The notes: generated by a model not told the origin, from the letters alone. Counted from the first letter of the stretch, positions 1-7,838 are shown. The stretch: 36,982 bases of DNA from an uncultured Arenicella sp. (GCA_937973905.1 CALJJR010000090.1:1-36982), one strand, 5' to 3'. A program made the numbers and translations.

Positions 1-1
1 G

Positions 2-304
2 TCGGGAGTAAAAAAACTTACTGAAGTCGCTCATAGTGAATTACACGCTAAAAATATTCGTGTTGTTGGATTGTCTCCGGGTACAGTAGCAACCGATATG
101 ATGGCAAAAATTCGTGATGCGAAAATTAACGCTGTGAGTAGTCTAGACTGGTCGGTGCATATACCACCGAGATGGGCTGCGGAGGCGGTGGCTTTTTTAT
201 GTGGGCCAGAAGGTAATGAGTTCGCAGGTACTGATTTTTCAATCAAAACTAAAAAAGGCCGAGAACGAGTTGGACTTCCTGAAGAATACTTGGGAGAAAA
301 ATAG
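2..304 (+). CDS. SDR family oxidoreductase, C-terminal part (5' end outside window)
   Basis: The frame is open from the first bases of the window to TAG at 302-304, giving about 100 residues. The segment VVGLSPGTVATDM matches the conserved region after the YxxxK catalytic motif in short-chain dehydrogenases, where the Pro-Gly turn precedes the substrate-binding loop. The later stretch around RWAAEAVAFLCGPEGNEFAGTDFSI is the typical C-terminal helix and strand of the family (normally an [AS]xxVxFLxSdxAxxItG-like motif). The Rossmann glycine motif and catalytic Ser-Tyr-Lys lie upstream of the window. SDRs reduce or oxidise carbonyl/alcohol groups with NAD(P)H in the cytoplasm; the substrate cannot be told. 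An attC-like site starts about 40 bases after the stop, so this may be an integron cassette gene. An internal TTG at 71 is not the true start, because the homologous sequence continues upstream. Confidence 0.85.
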   Translation, partial: SGVKKLTEVAHSELHAKNIRVVGLSPGTVATDMMAKIRDAKINAVSSLDWSVHIPPRWAAEAVAFLCGPEGNEFAGTDFSIKTKKGRERVGLPEEYLGEK

Positions 305-343
305 GATCTAATTTCCAGTAGATTTATTTCAGGATAGATAGGC

Positions 344-410
344 CTATAACAAGGCGCTGCTGTCGGACAAATTTCCGCCCTCCAATTTGCCACGGAGCGC
401 AGCGTTAATA
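344..410 (+). repeat. integron attC (59-base element) recombination site
   Basis: The outer ends are TATAACAAGGCGCTGC (345-360) and GCGCAGCGTTAATA (397-410). They carry the paired AAC (348-350) and GTT (404-406) of the R'' and R' simple sites. GCTGC (356-360) pairs with GCAGC (399-403), matching the L''/L' arms, with extra unpaired bases on the left arm as expected. Centrally, CAAATT (368-373) and AATTTG (384-389) form a perfect inner stem. Length (about 67 bp), layout and position about 40 bp after one stop codon and 33 bp before the next start fit an attC site. The outer ends also resemble Vibrio cassette repeats as I remember them. R' is GTTAATA rather than perfect GTTRRRY. No integrase gene is visible in the window. 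Confidence 0.65.
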
Positions 411-442
411 TCTGAATTGGTTACAGAGTCATAAGGAACTGC

Positions 443-850
443 GTGCTGGTAAGTCTAATTTTGACCGTTTCACTGTGTCAGAAAGTAATAGTAGGAGCAT
501 TATCGGCAACAGAATTTTTCTTTAAATATTGTGATGGGAAACTAACTGATGCGGATGTTAACGCACAAGGAAACAAGGTAGCCTCTGCTTACTTTGGTGA
601 TGATGCCTTATACTTAGATGATTATTGTCATGTAATTGAGTATGAGCTTTATGAAAGGACTGAAAATGATCTTGATTTCAACAAGCTCAAAGAAAAAATG
701 GATTCCGGGCTAACGTCGGGAATTTTGACAAAAGCCGCTCAGAAAGCGAGCAAGCCTTGGTGGAAATTTTGGTACAAGAATATAGCAAGGCAAGAAAAAA
801 CGCCTTCGGCGTGGACGCGCGCAAGATGCTTCGCCCGTGTTATTGGCGCA
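443..850 (+). CDS. unrecognised small protein, probable integron cassette gene with lost stop codon
   Basis: The frame starts at GTG 443, preceded by AAGGA (433-437) at normal spacing, and the first 110 or so residues look like a genuine acidic small protein (ATEFFFKYCDGKLTDADVNA ... DLDFNKLKEKMDSG) ending in a KPWWKFWYK segment. I do not recognise the family. No stop follows. The frame runs on through an attC-like stretch (781-847) and into the GFA gene as far as 1270. I end the feature near 850 because the GFA gene has its own ribosome binding site; the true product may be a 275-residue read-through. A TAG at 783-785 lies one frame off, so a single-base change could have removed the original stop. 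It sits 33 bases downstream of the attC site, typical for a cassette gene. Confidence 0.5.
781..847 (+). repeat. degenerate attC-like element inside the long frame
   Basis: TATAGCAAGGCAAG (781-794) is imperfectly complementary to CTTCGCCCGTGTTATTG (829-845). Between them is a small perfect hairpin, ACGCC-TTC-GGCGT (800-812). The left end resembles the TATAACAAGG end of the attC at 344-410, and GTTATTG occupies the R' position without matching GTTRRRY. The element lies exactly between the two proteins joined in the 443-1270 frame, where a cassette boundary would be. The match is weak and structure prediction would be needed. Confidence 0.35.
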
Positions 851-871
851 ATGCTTACAAGGAGCTATCCA

Positions 872-1270
872 GTGATTAAAGGCAACTGTTTATGCGGTAA
901 AGTTAGTTATGAATATCTTGGTGATATTAAAGAAATTGCTATGTGTCACTGCTCGCAATGCAGGCAGGCTCAGGGCAGTGCGTTTGCAACCAACAGCCCA
1001 GTTGATTCAGATAAACTGCATTTTTCGGGTAAAGAGTTCATAAAGGAATTTCAATCCAACAAAGATAAAGTGAGAGCTTTTTGTTTGAATTGTGGCAGCC
1101 CTCTGTACAGCGCACTGAGAACTCTTCCGAATATAAAGCGGTTACGCATCGGCACAATCAAAACTAATTTTAGTTGTGAAAATAAATACCATATATTTTC
1201 GACATCAAAGGCGCCATGGCACTCAATAACAGATAGTTACCCTCAATACAGAAAACTTAAAAATACATAA
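872..1270 (+). CDS. GFA (glutathione-dependent formaldehyde-activating)/CENP-V family protein
   Basis: I chose GTG 872 because AAGGAG (859-864) lies 7 bases upstream and the family motif starts at once: VIKGNCLCGKVSYEY. The 132-residue product has the usual family length. Three cysteine pairs that bind zinc are present: CLC near residue 6, CHCSQC near residue 28 and CLNC near residue 73, followed by GSPLYS. The family is named for a protein said to condense glutathione with formaldehyde, but most members have no proven reaction. GFA genes are, to my knowledge, common in integron cassettes, which fits the attC-like elements on each side. The upstream gene is in the same frame without a stop; the separate Shine-Dalgarno and family-typical length argue for an independent start. 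ATG 851 is possible but has no ribosome binding site. Confidence 0.8.
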   Translation: MIKGNCLCGKVSYEYLGDIKEIAMCHCSQCRQAQGSAFATNSPVDSDKLHFSGKEFIKEFQSNKDKVRAFCLNCGSPLYSALRTLPNIKRLRIGTIKTNFSCENKYHIFSTSKAPWHSITDSYPQYRKLKNT

Positions 1271-1304
1271 CAGTTGGCCATCGTTCCAGGTCAAGTAGTT
1301 AGGC
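1265..1304 (+). repeat. short degenerate attC-like element after the GFA gene
   Basis: ACATAAC (1265-1271) overlaps the GFA stop and GTTAGGC (1298-1304) is a perfect GTTRRRY simple site. TTGGCC (1274-1279) pairs with GGTCAA (1288-1293) at five of six positions, giving the R''-L''-loop-L'-R' order. At about 40 bp it is shorter than usual attC sites (about 57-141 bp), so it may be truncated or accidental. Confidence 0.35.
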
Positions 1305-1681
1305 CGCATTTTCGTTCTATCGTGTGCTCATTTTCATCATTGCATTGAGGAAATCTTTGGTAACAGCCTTGTCTAAGAGGGAAACTGAGGAGTGCTGGCA
1401 CTGGATAAAGTGACACCAAGAGAATTAGAAACTTGCTTATTAATACCAGTAAGCTTAAAAATACCCTTAATAGGCGTGTAAAGAGACATTTAGCGATTCA
1501 CCCTCGGCCCATCTTGCATACTCTGGCGGCCTCACATCTCTGCGTTGATGAACAAGTACCATATTAGATGTTCGCTAAAAATCGAAACGTCGATCGCCCT
1601 GCACCTCAAAGAATAAGCTGGAATCACCCTTTACGGTTACTTGTAATGCTAAAAACCGCATTTATACACACTTAAGCCATT
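1305..1681. other. non-coding stretch with possible recombinase remnant
   Basis: I see no convincing gene here. One open stretch in the frame of 1472-1567 reads HTLAASHLCVDEQVPY at 1517-1564. This resembles the HTLRHTAASHL box around the catalytic Arg of tyrosine recombinases, with the RHT residues missing. It ends in TAG at 1565. There is no start and no upstream domain. Sequence before the next gene has only a weak ribosome binding site. Confidence 0.3.
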
Positions 1682-2173
1682 ATGAAAAAAATCATTATTT
1701 TTGGAAATTCTGCATCAGGGAAATCGACGCTCGCGAAAACCCTCGCGAATAGACATGGCTTGGCTCATTTGGACCTCGACACCATTGCCTGGCAAGCGGT
1801 GACGCCACCAGAGCGGATGCCAATTGAAGAGTCCTTCAAGCTAATGCAAAATTTTATTCAAACTGAAAGACAATGGGTTGTTGAAGGTTGCTACGGTGAC
1901 TTGCTGGAATTGCTACTCCCCTTTGCTAGCGAGCTGGTGTTTTTAAATCTGCCCGTTGAGCTGTGTGTCGAAAACGCTAAAAAGCGGCCTTGGGAACCTC
2001 ATAAATACGAAAGCCAAGCCGCACAGGATGCAAACTTGGCGATGCTTATCGACTGGATTACACAATACGAAACGCGTGATGACTCTTTTTCAAAGGCCTA
2101 TCACGAACACTTGTTTGCAAACTTTGGCGGTGCGAAAACGATGCTCACATCAAACGAGCGCAGCAAAGACTAA
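1682..2173 (+). CDS. small P-loop kinase-like ATPase (adenylate kinase/topology modulation protein type)
   Basis: The 163-residue protein opens with a textbook Walker A loop, GNSASGKST at residues 8-16, right after the first beta strand. A HLDLDTIAW motif follows at about residues 29-37, as in the FlaR/topology-modulation and shikimate-kinase-like P-loop proteins, where the Asp residues position magnesium or substrate. VVEGCYGD (about 61-68) and LVFLNLPVELC (about 80-90) match the later strands of that fold. These proteins probably phosphorylate a small molecule, but the substrate is unknown. ATG 1682 is the only sensible start; no strong Shine-Dalgarno is visible. The gene is convergent with dmdB and their stop codons overlap (CTAA at 2170-2173). 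It could be a last cassette gene, since such kinases occur in cassettes, but no attC follows. Confidence 0.75.
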   Translation: MKKIIIFGNSASGKSTLAKTLANRHGLAHLDLDTIAWQAVTPPERMPIEESFKLMQNFIQTERQWVVEGCYGDLLELLLPFASELVFLNLPVELCVENAKKRPWEPHKYESQAAQDANLAMLIDWITQYETRDDSFSKAYHEHLFANFGGAKTMLTSNERSKD

Positions 2174-3807
2174 AGGTTTTTGCAGTGTTCTCTGAGGACG
2201 GTTTTTTGTATTTTACCCGTTGCTGTTTTGGGTAGCTCACCGAATACAATGCGCTTTGGTTTTTTAAATCTGGCCATGTTCTCAGCGCAAAAATCGATAA
2301 GCTCTTGCTCAGAAGCATCTGCATTCGGTTTTAATTCAATAAATGCACAGGGGACTTCACCCCACTTCTCATCATTCATTGCCACGACTGCGGCTTCTCC
2401 CACCGCAGCGTGTTTATAGAGCGTGTTTTCTACTTCCACTGAAGAAATATTCTCGCCCCCAGAAATAATAATGTCTTTAGCGCGATCGCGAACTTGGATA
2501 TACCCATCTGGATGAATGACAGCGAGATCGCCACTTTGAAACCAGCCGCTTTGAAACGCTTTGTCGGTTTCTTCCGCGTTCTTTAAATAGCCCTTCATCA
2601 CCGTGTTGCCGCGAATAACGATCTCACCCATCGATTCACCATCGTGCGGAACCGGCTCTCCCGTGTCTGGGTTAAGAACGTCAACGGCTTCTGTCATCGC
2701 GAATCTCACGCCTTGACGCGACATCAACTCGGCTTGCTCAGCCTCACTCTTTTCGCGCCATGATTGTTGTGGCGCAGCTTGCAAAATATGCCCGTAAGTT
2801 TCAGTTAAGCCGTACACATGCATTACCTCAAAGCCAAACTCAGCCATACGCTGCAATACCGCTGCGGGTGGCGGCGCACCCGCCGTCATCACTTGAATAT
2901 TTGGTTGATATCGCTTGCCATCACCAGCAGGCGATTGTGCGAGCATGTTTAATACGATCGGCGCGCCACCAAAATGGGTTATTTGGTGTTGATCGAGCAA
3001 GTCGAAAAAGTGGTCAGGATCAAAAGCGCGCAAACAAACCACGGTGCCTGCTTTGGCAGCCATCGTCCAAGCATGACCCCAACCGTTGCAGTGGAACATG
3101 GGCACTGAATACAGATAACGCGGCTGATGTGGGACATTCCATGAGGCAATGGTGCCCATGGTCATCAGGTAAGAGCCTCGATGATGGTAGACCACGCCTT
3201 TGGGTCTGCCGGTAGTGCCAGATGTGTAATTGAGTGACAAAGCTTGCCATTCATCATCGGGCAGCTGCCAATCAAAGCCGGCATCGCCCTCTTCTACGAG
3301 ACTCTCATACGGCGTAAAACTTACTTTATCTGGCAGTGTTGTCTTTTCTGCCTCACTGGCATGTGGGTCATCGATCAATACAATCTCTGGGTTCAGTTCA
3401 GCGATTGCTAATGCTTGCTCTAATACTGGCCAAAGCCCGCGATCTACGATGAAAATTTTAGTTTCTGCGTGATCAATAATGTACGCCACGGTTTCAGCAT
3501 CAAGGCGAGTATTAATGGTGTTAAGCACGGCGCCAGCCATGGGTACTGAAAAATGGCTTTCATACATCTCCGGCGTATTGTGAGCGAACACTGACACCGT
3601 ATCGTTTTTACCAATTCCTCGCTTTACCAGGCTGCTTGCTATGCGCACGCACCGTTCACGAGTGAGCGCCCAGGTATCACGCCGCTCTTGATATACCAGC
3701 GATTCTAAGTGCGGATAAACGTCAGCCGTGCGATGCAAAAACGATATTGGTGACAAGGCCACATGGTTCGCATCGTTCTTGGTTAATTGTTCGTATTCAA
3801 TTGGCAT
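2170..3807 (-). CDS. dmdB: acyl-CoA synthetase, probable 3-methylmercaptopropionyl-CoA ligase DmdB
   Basis: The 545-residue protein is a complete ANL-superfamily acyl-CoA synthetase. It has the P-loop YTSGTTGRPKG (about residues 193-203), YGLTETYG around residue 340, the hinge region SGDLAVIHPDGYIQVRDRAKD with SGGENISS, and the C-terminal catalytic lysine in PKTATGKIQK. It would join a short acid to CoA through an acyl-adenylate. The specific call rests on position: 42 bases separate it from the dmdA-like gene upstream on the same strand. DmdA makes methylmercaptopropionate, which DmdB activates. Length agrees with known DmdB proteins (about 540 residues). The ATG at 3807 has GGAG at good spacing. 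Medium-chain ligases of other pathways have very similar motifs, so the substrate is inferred. Confidence 0.8.
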   Translation of the reverse strand: MPIEYEQLTKNDANHVALSPISFLHRTADVYPHLESLVYQERRDTWALTRERCVRIASSLVKRGIGKNDTVSVFAHNTPEMYESHFSVPMAGAVLNTINTRLDAETVAYIIDHAETKIFIVDRGLWPVLEQALAIAELNPEIVLIDDPHASEAEKTTLPDKVSFTPYESLVEEGDAGFDWQLPDDEWQALSLNYTSGTTGRPKGVVYHHRGSYLMTMGTIASWNVPHQPRYLYSVPMFHCNGWGHAWTMAAKAGTVVCLRAFDPDHFFDLLDQHQITHFGGAPIVLNMLAQSPAGDGKRYQPNIQVMTAGAPPPAAVLQRMAEFGFEVMHVYGLTETYGHILQAAPQQSWREKSEAEQAELMSRQGVRFAMTEAVDVLNPDTGEPVPHDGESMGEIVIRGNTVMKGYLKNAEETDKAFQSGWFQSGDLAVIHPDGYIQVRDRAKDIIISGGENISSVEVENTLYKHAAVGEAAVVAMNDEKWGEVPCAFIELKPNADASEQELIDFCAENMARFKKPKRIVFGELPKTATGKIQKTVLREHCKNL

Positions 3808-3849
3808 GTATCGCTCCGGTAACTACCCCGCTGTTTGATTCAAGTTAGA

Positions 3850-4959
3850 TTACAACTGAGAAGTGTCAAATGGAATCGGGTGAAAGTCACTGTGTTGACC
3901 ATCTATCTTGATCCCGCTGTTTTGCTCAATATAGTCAATCGGCAGCATCGCAAAGGCAAGCTGTTTTTGAAAGCGATAAGACCAAGTTTGTGAACGAATT
4001 TCACCGATACAGCGGCCATTTTCTATGATGTCGATACCACCCACTTGGTTCGTATTGGCAGCCAAATCGAGCGCTTGTGAAAATGCCAAACCGACAAGTT
4101 TGCGCCTGCGATTGTTAGCTTTATCTCTTAGCGCAGGTAGGCTGAGACTCTCAATCTCTGCATTAAGATTGAGATAGCTGTCCAAGCCGCATTCGAAGGG
4201 CGTATCGAATTCGTCCATGTCATTGCCATATGAGAGCAAACCAGCTTCGAGGCGTTCTACACCATGTGGGCAACCTGCTCGAACGTGTAGATCTTCCCCC
4301 GCTTCGAATAAAGCATCCCAAAGCGGCTCAGCCAAGCCGGGGTTATCAAGATAAATTTCGAAGCCACCCTGCTTACTCCAGCCAGAACGCGCTACGTAAA
4401 ATTTACTACCGCGAAATTCGAGCATTTCACCGCGAAAGAAACCTGTCGAGCGTACCGACTCGCCAAAAATTCTTGCCGTGAGCTCTTCGGCTTTTGGGCC
4501 TTGCACTGCTAGGGGAAAAACATCAGGCTCGAAAACCTCAACATCTAACCCGTAACCTTGCGCCAGGCCTGCGGCAAAGAACTTTACATCACTGTCAGCA
4601 ATGGAAATCCAGAAGCGATCTTCGGCCAGCTTAATCACGATTGGATCATTCAAAATAAACCCATCAGCATTGCAGATGGGTGCGTACTTGCCTTGCAATA
4701 AATCTATTTTACTTAGGTCTCTGGGCGTCATGAGTTGCGCCAGCCGGGCGGCATCTGGGCCACGTAACTCTACCTGGCGCTCGACGGATACATCCCAAAC
4801 TTGAACGTGCTCACACAGATGCCAATAGTCGGCCTCTAGACTTTCAAACAACGTGGGTAACAGCATGTGGTTGTAGACGGTGAAGGCCTTTGCGCCTGCT
4901 TGATCCACGCGCCTTGAGTAAGGCGTTGATCTGATTCGTCGGCTTTTCGAAAGTTGCAT
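3850..4959 (-). CDS. dmdA: dimethylsulfoniopropionate demethylase DmdA (GcvT fold)
   Basis: The protein belongs to the GcvT/aminomethyltransferase fold and follows DmdA along most of its length. Landmarks are SRRIRSTPYSRRV near the start, YNHMLLPTLFESLEADYW, HVQVWDVSVERQVELRGPDAARL, LTPRDLSK-type TPRDLSK, IADSDV, RSGWSKQGGFEIYLDN, RAGCP and LLSYGNDM. DmdA transfers a methyl group from DMSP to tetrahydrofolate, giving methylmercaptopropionate, in the cytoplasm. I chose ATG 4959 (369 residues), which matches DmdA length; the frame is open to an ATG at 5055, but the extra 32 residues look unlike the family. The last 90 residues are more diverged than the core. RSGWSKQ has Trp where I remember Tyr in SAR11 DmdA. 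dmdB follows in the same operon. A response regulator diverges upstream. Confidence 0.85.
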   Translation of the reverse strand: MQLSKSRRIRSTPYSRRVDQAGAKAFTVYNHMLLPTLFESLEADYWHLCEHVQVWDVSVERQVELRGPDAARLAQLMTPRDLSKIDLLQGKYAPICNADGFILNDPIVIKLAEDRFWISIADSDVKFFAAGLAQGYGLDVEVFEPDVFPLAVQGPKAEELTARIFGESVRSTGFFRGEMLEFRGSKFYVARSGWSKQGGFEIYLDNPGLAEPLWDALFEAGEDLHVRAGCPHGVERLEAGLLSYGNDMDEFDTPFECGLDSYLNLNAEIESLSLPALRDKANNRRRKLVGLAFSQALDLAANTNQVGGIDIIENGRCIGEIRSQTWSYRFQKQLAFAMLPIDYIEQNSGIKIDGQHSDFHPIPFDTSQL

Positions 4960-5149
4960 CGCGTTCGCTCTATTTTGACCTGCATTGAACGAGAGTCTCG
5001 CACTGAGTACTCGCTTTGGTATTGCTTGAAAGCGACGCACATTTGGGCGTTTCATAGCGCCAAGCTTTAGCCCTCAAGTGCATTGGGGATTGATTGTTGC
5101 CCGCCGAACCGACACTATCTAAGTTTGTAGAGTTTCGTCGGTAACAAAA

Positions 5150-5785
5150 ATGCACGATAAAAGATCCGTCGTTATTGCAGATGACCATGCAATCGTTCGC
5201 AAAGGGTTTGTAGAAACCTTGATGGAACTTGAGGGCGTAGAGGTAGTGGCTGAAGTTGGCGATGGCCTGGCAGCCATTGCGGCAGTTAAGAAGCATAAGC
5301 CATCGATGTTGGTGTTGGACGCAGCCATGCCGATGGCGCGCGGGGTAGAAGTGTATGCCGAAGCGCGTCGTTGGAGCCCTGACACCCACATTATTGTCTG
5401 CACCGGTTTTACTTCGATCAACCTGTTGGCAGACTGGCTAGACGCCGGCGTTGATGGTTTGTTGCTCAAGAGCTGTGAGCCGGACGAGATCAAACTGGGG
5501 TTTCAAACCGTACTGCATGGCTCTTCTTATGTGGCGGTGCGCGTGCAGGAGATGCTGCAACAAAGTACCGGTACCGCCGAGTTGACCGACAGGGAGCGTG
5601 AAGTACTCGCATTGATTGCGCGTGGACACGCTAATATTGAAATTGGTGAACGCTTAAACATCAGTCCAAAAACCGTTGAAAAGCACCGCGCCAATTTGAT
5701 GACTAAATTAGACGTGCACTCGGTAGCAGAGCTTCTGGTCTTCGCCCTAAAGGAAGGCTTGCTGGATGAATACACTCAAATTTGA
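5150..5785 (+). CDS. LuxR/NarL-type response regulator
   Basis: A 211-residue two-domain regulator. The receiver domain (about 5-120) has the acidic pair DD at 11-12, phosphoacceptor Asp57 in LVLDAAMP and the conserved Lys in LLLKS. The C-terminal LuxR/GerE helix-turn-helix begins at LTDREREVLALIARGHANIEIG and includes the recognition segment ISPKTVEKHRANLMTKL. Phosphorylation by a partner kinase should control DNA binding. The likely partner is the histidine kinase 70 bases downstream on the same strand. It starts at ATG 5150 and diverges from dmdA with about 190 bases between, so it could control dmdAB, its own operon, or neither. Only position supports a link to DMSP. Confidence 0.92.
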   Translation: MHDKRSVVIADDHAIVRKGFVETLMELEGVEVVAEVGDGLAAIAAVKKHKPSMLVLDAAMPMARGVEVYAEARRWSPDTHIIVCTGFTSINLLADWLDAGVDGLLLKSCEPDEIKLGFQTVLHGSSYVAVRVQEMLQQSTGTAELTDREREVLALIARGHANIEIGERLNISPKTVEKHRANLMTKLDVHSVAELLVFALKEGLLDEYTQI

Positions 5786-5855
5786 GTCGGGCCTCATGTC
5801 TGCAAGGAGCGGTCAGTTCGGCGTGTATATGAACTGGGCACTTCGCAGATAGACT

Positions 5856-7820
5856 ATGCAGTTGCTTAAAGTCATCCTTACGGGCATTAAAGCACTGGTC
5901 TTTTGTTACTTGTATACGGTCGCCTCTGCAAGTGCTAACGAAGCACCGAACGAGCGCGCTGTTTCGCTGTCATCCGAACTTTCTTTTTATCAACCATTGG
6001 CCGCTCATATCGGCTACTGGCTCGACCCAAACTTAGAGCGTTCAGTGGAAGAAGTTGCCTCGCAACCATCACTATTTGCCCCTTTTATTGGCTCTACAAT
6101 CGGCTTTAGCGTCACCCCAGCACGGATCTGGTTGAAGGCTGATTTGTACAATCCAGAGAACGCCGTAGGCACGTGGCGCATTGATGTTAACCGTATCCAC
6201 TACCAAGAGTTACAAATTTTCATTGCGCGAGAGAACGGCAAGATCGAACAGATTCTGCAACATCGCGAAACTGACCATTTTGATGCACGTTTGCCCGGTA
6301 CGCGTTTATTAGGGCAGAACGTGACTCTGTCTGCCAACGAAACAGTAACGGCTTATATTGCTTATCGCTCACGCACCAGTTCTTATATTCCACTGGCGGT
6401 AGGAACCATAGCCGCGACGCAAGCATTACACGAACAAGATGATCGACTAAATTGGTCACTTAATGGCGCTTTAATCTCGATGGTCGCCTTTGCTCTGATT
6501 ATGTTGCCAGTTATTGGGCGATCATTGTCGCTAGCGTTCTGTGGTTATTTGTTGGCGGGTACTTTTTTTGTATTTCATGCCGACGGTTACTCGGCCAAGT
6601 ATTTATGGCCTTCCCAAGTTCAATACAGCGATGCGATTCACATGAGTGTGATGATGCTTATCCCTCTATTCGGCTTACATTTTGCGCGCATGATGTTCAA
6701 TTTCTCAAGCATAGCGCCACGTTTTGAAAAACTAATCTTTGGGTATTCTGCAATTGCTGCGTTGGTCGTAGTCAGCTCAATCTTGATTACACGTAACCAA
6801 TCGCTGACTCTATTGGCTTATTACATCGCGCCGATCGGTTCTTTGTTACAGTTTGCTTCTGGCACTATCGCGATGCGACACCGATTATTAGGATGGCTGC
6901 CCTACTTTATCGGCACTCTTATCGTCATTGCGCCATTCTTATACGCTGTGAGCGCACATGTCTTGCCATTTGAATTCAACGTGCGTGCCACCCTTGATTT
7001 CAGTCACGCATCTTTGGTCACCGAGGGCTTAGCCTTTGCGTTTGCGATCGCCTTACGAATGCTAGGCTTGCGCGGCGAACGCGATGGCGCATTGCGGGCT
7101 GAGCTATTAGCCACACAAGAAAAACTCGCCCTAGCATCTGATTTACAACGCTCGCAAGAAGACTACATTCAAGCACGCAAGTTGTCTGATATTCGCCGAG
7201 CGCAGCTGAGCAATGTTACGCATGACTTGCAACAGCCCTTGGCTTCATTGCGCAAAGCGATAGGCAATTTAACTGGCGATGACGAACAATCAGCAGCAAA
7301 CATGCAGCACGCCTTTGACTATCTTGAGCAACTCGCGGTTGATCAACCTATCTCGGGGGAGTCGACCCTCAACCCCTTGGAAACCGAAGAAACTTTTCCA
7401 ATCTCGGTAGTCCTCGACAATGTGGTGGCGATGTTTTCTGCGGACGCTGAGGCTAAAAATATGGAACTGCGATATCGCGGCAGCGACATCATGGTTCGAT
7501 CTCAGCCCATCACTTTGCTAAGAATTATCAACAACTTAGTCACTAACGCAATTAAACACAGCGGCGCGCAGACTATCTTATTGGCAGCTAGAGAACGCAA
7601 AGAAGAACTCCGCATTGAAATTTGGGATAACGGCGTTGGAGTAGCAGCCGAGCAAATTGAGCTATTGCAACAAGCCAATCAAAAAGGGCCGAAGTCAGAA
7701 GGTTCCGGCCTCGGATTAGCGATAGTCACCGAGCTCGCCGACCGCTTTGCGCTGGAGTACGAATTTCATTCTCGCGAGCACCAAGGCACCCGCGCAGTTA
7801 TTACTGTTCCAAAGGCATAA
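5856..7820 (+). CDS. 7TMR-DISM sensor histidine kinase
   Basis: The 654-residue protein has a signal peptide (about 1-27, cut after ASA), a periplasmic domain resembling DISMED2 (ARIWLKADLYNP, then WRIDVNRIHYQELQIFI), and a seven-helix membrane domain from about residue 203. DGYSAKYLWPS in that region is typical of 7TMR-DISM proteins. A coiled linker (ELLATQEKLALASDLQRSQ) precedes the kinase: H-box SNVTHDLQQPLASLRKAI with phosphoacceptor His456, N-box NNLVTNAIKHSG, G1 DNGVGVA and G2 GSGLGLAI. It should sense a periplasmic small molecule and phosphorylate the adjacent LuxR-type regulator. The DISMED2 domain is thought to bind small ligands, often sugars; the ligand here is unknown. It ends 18 bases from the convergent carboxylate-amine ligase gene. 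Confidence 0.92.
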   Translation: MQLLKVILTGIKALVFCYLYTVASASANEAPNERAVSLSSELSFYQPLAAHIGYWLDPNLERSVEEVASQPSLFAPFIGSTIGFSVTPARIWLKADLYNPENAVGTWRIDVNRIHYQELQIFIARENGKIEQILQHRETDHFDARLPGTRLLGQNVTLSANETVTAYIAYRSRTSSYIPLAVGTIAATQALHEQDDRLNWSLNGALISMVAFALIMLPVIGRSLSLAFCGYLLAGTFFVFHADGYSAKYLWPSQVQYSDAIHMSVMMLIPLFGLHFARMMFNFSSIAPRFEKLIFGYSAIAALVVVSSILITRNQSLTLLAYYIAPIGSLLQFASGTIAMRHRLLGWLPYFIGTLIVIAPFLYAVSAHVLPFEFNVRATLDFSHASLVTEGLAFAFAIALRMLGLRGERDGALRAELLATQEKLALASDLQRSQEDYIQARKLSDIRRAQLSNVTHDLQQPLASLRKAIGNLTGDDEQSAANMQHAFDYLEQLAVDQPISGESTLNPLETEETFPISVVLDNVVAMFSADAEAKNMELRYRGSDIMVRSQPITLLRIINNLVTNAIKHSGAQTILLAARERKEELRIEIWDNGVGVAAEQIELLQQANQKGPKSEGSGLGLAIVTELADRFALEYEFHSREHQGTRAVITVPKA

Positions 7821-7838
7821 CGCGGAATGCGGCTTAAA

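Noticed and set aside
443-1270. Single 275-residue GFA protein with a long N-terminal domain
   Set aside because: GFA has its own Shine-Dalgarno and GTG at 872 and the family length fits that start; the N-terminal part is better read as a separate cassette gene.
2760-3215. Open frame of 151 residues antisense to dmdB
   Set aside because: Lies wholly within the conserved dmdB gene and shows no known motif.
4960-5055. Longer dmdA start at ATG 5055
   Set aside because: The extra 32 residues do not resemble DmdA; ATG 4959 gives the family length.
4970-5389. Minus-strand frame of 139 residues spanning the dmdA upstream region and the regulator start
   Set aside because: Overlaps the clear response regulator on the other strand and has no motif.
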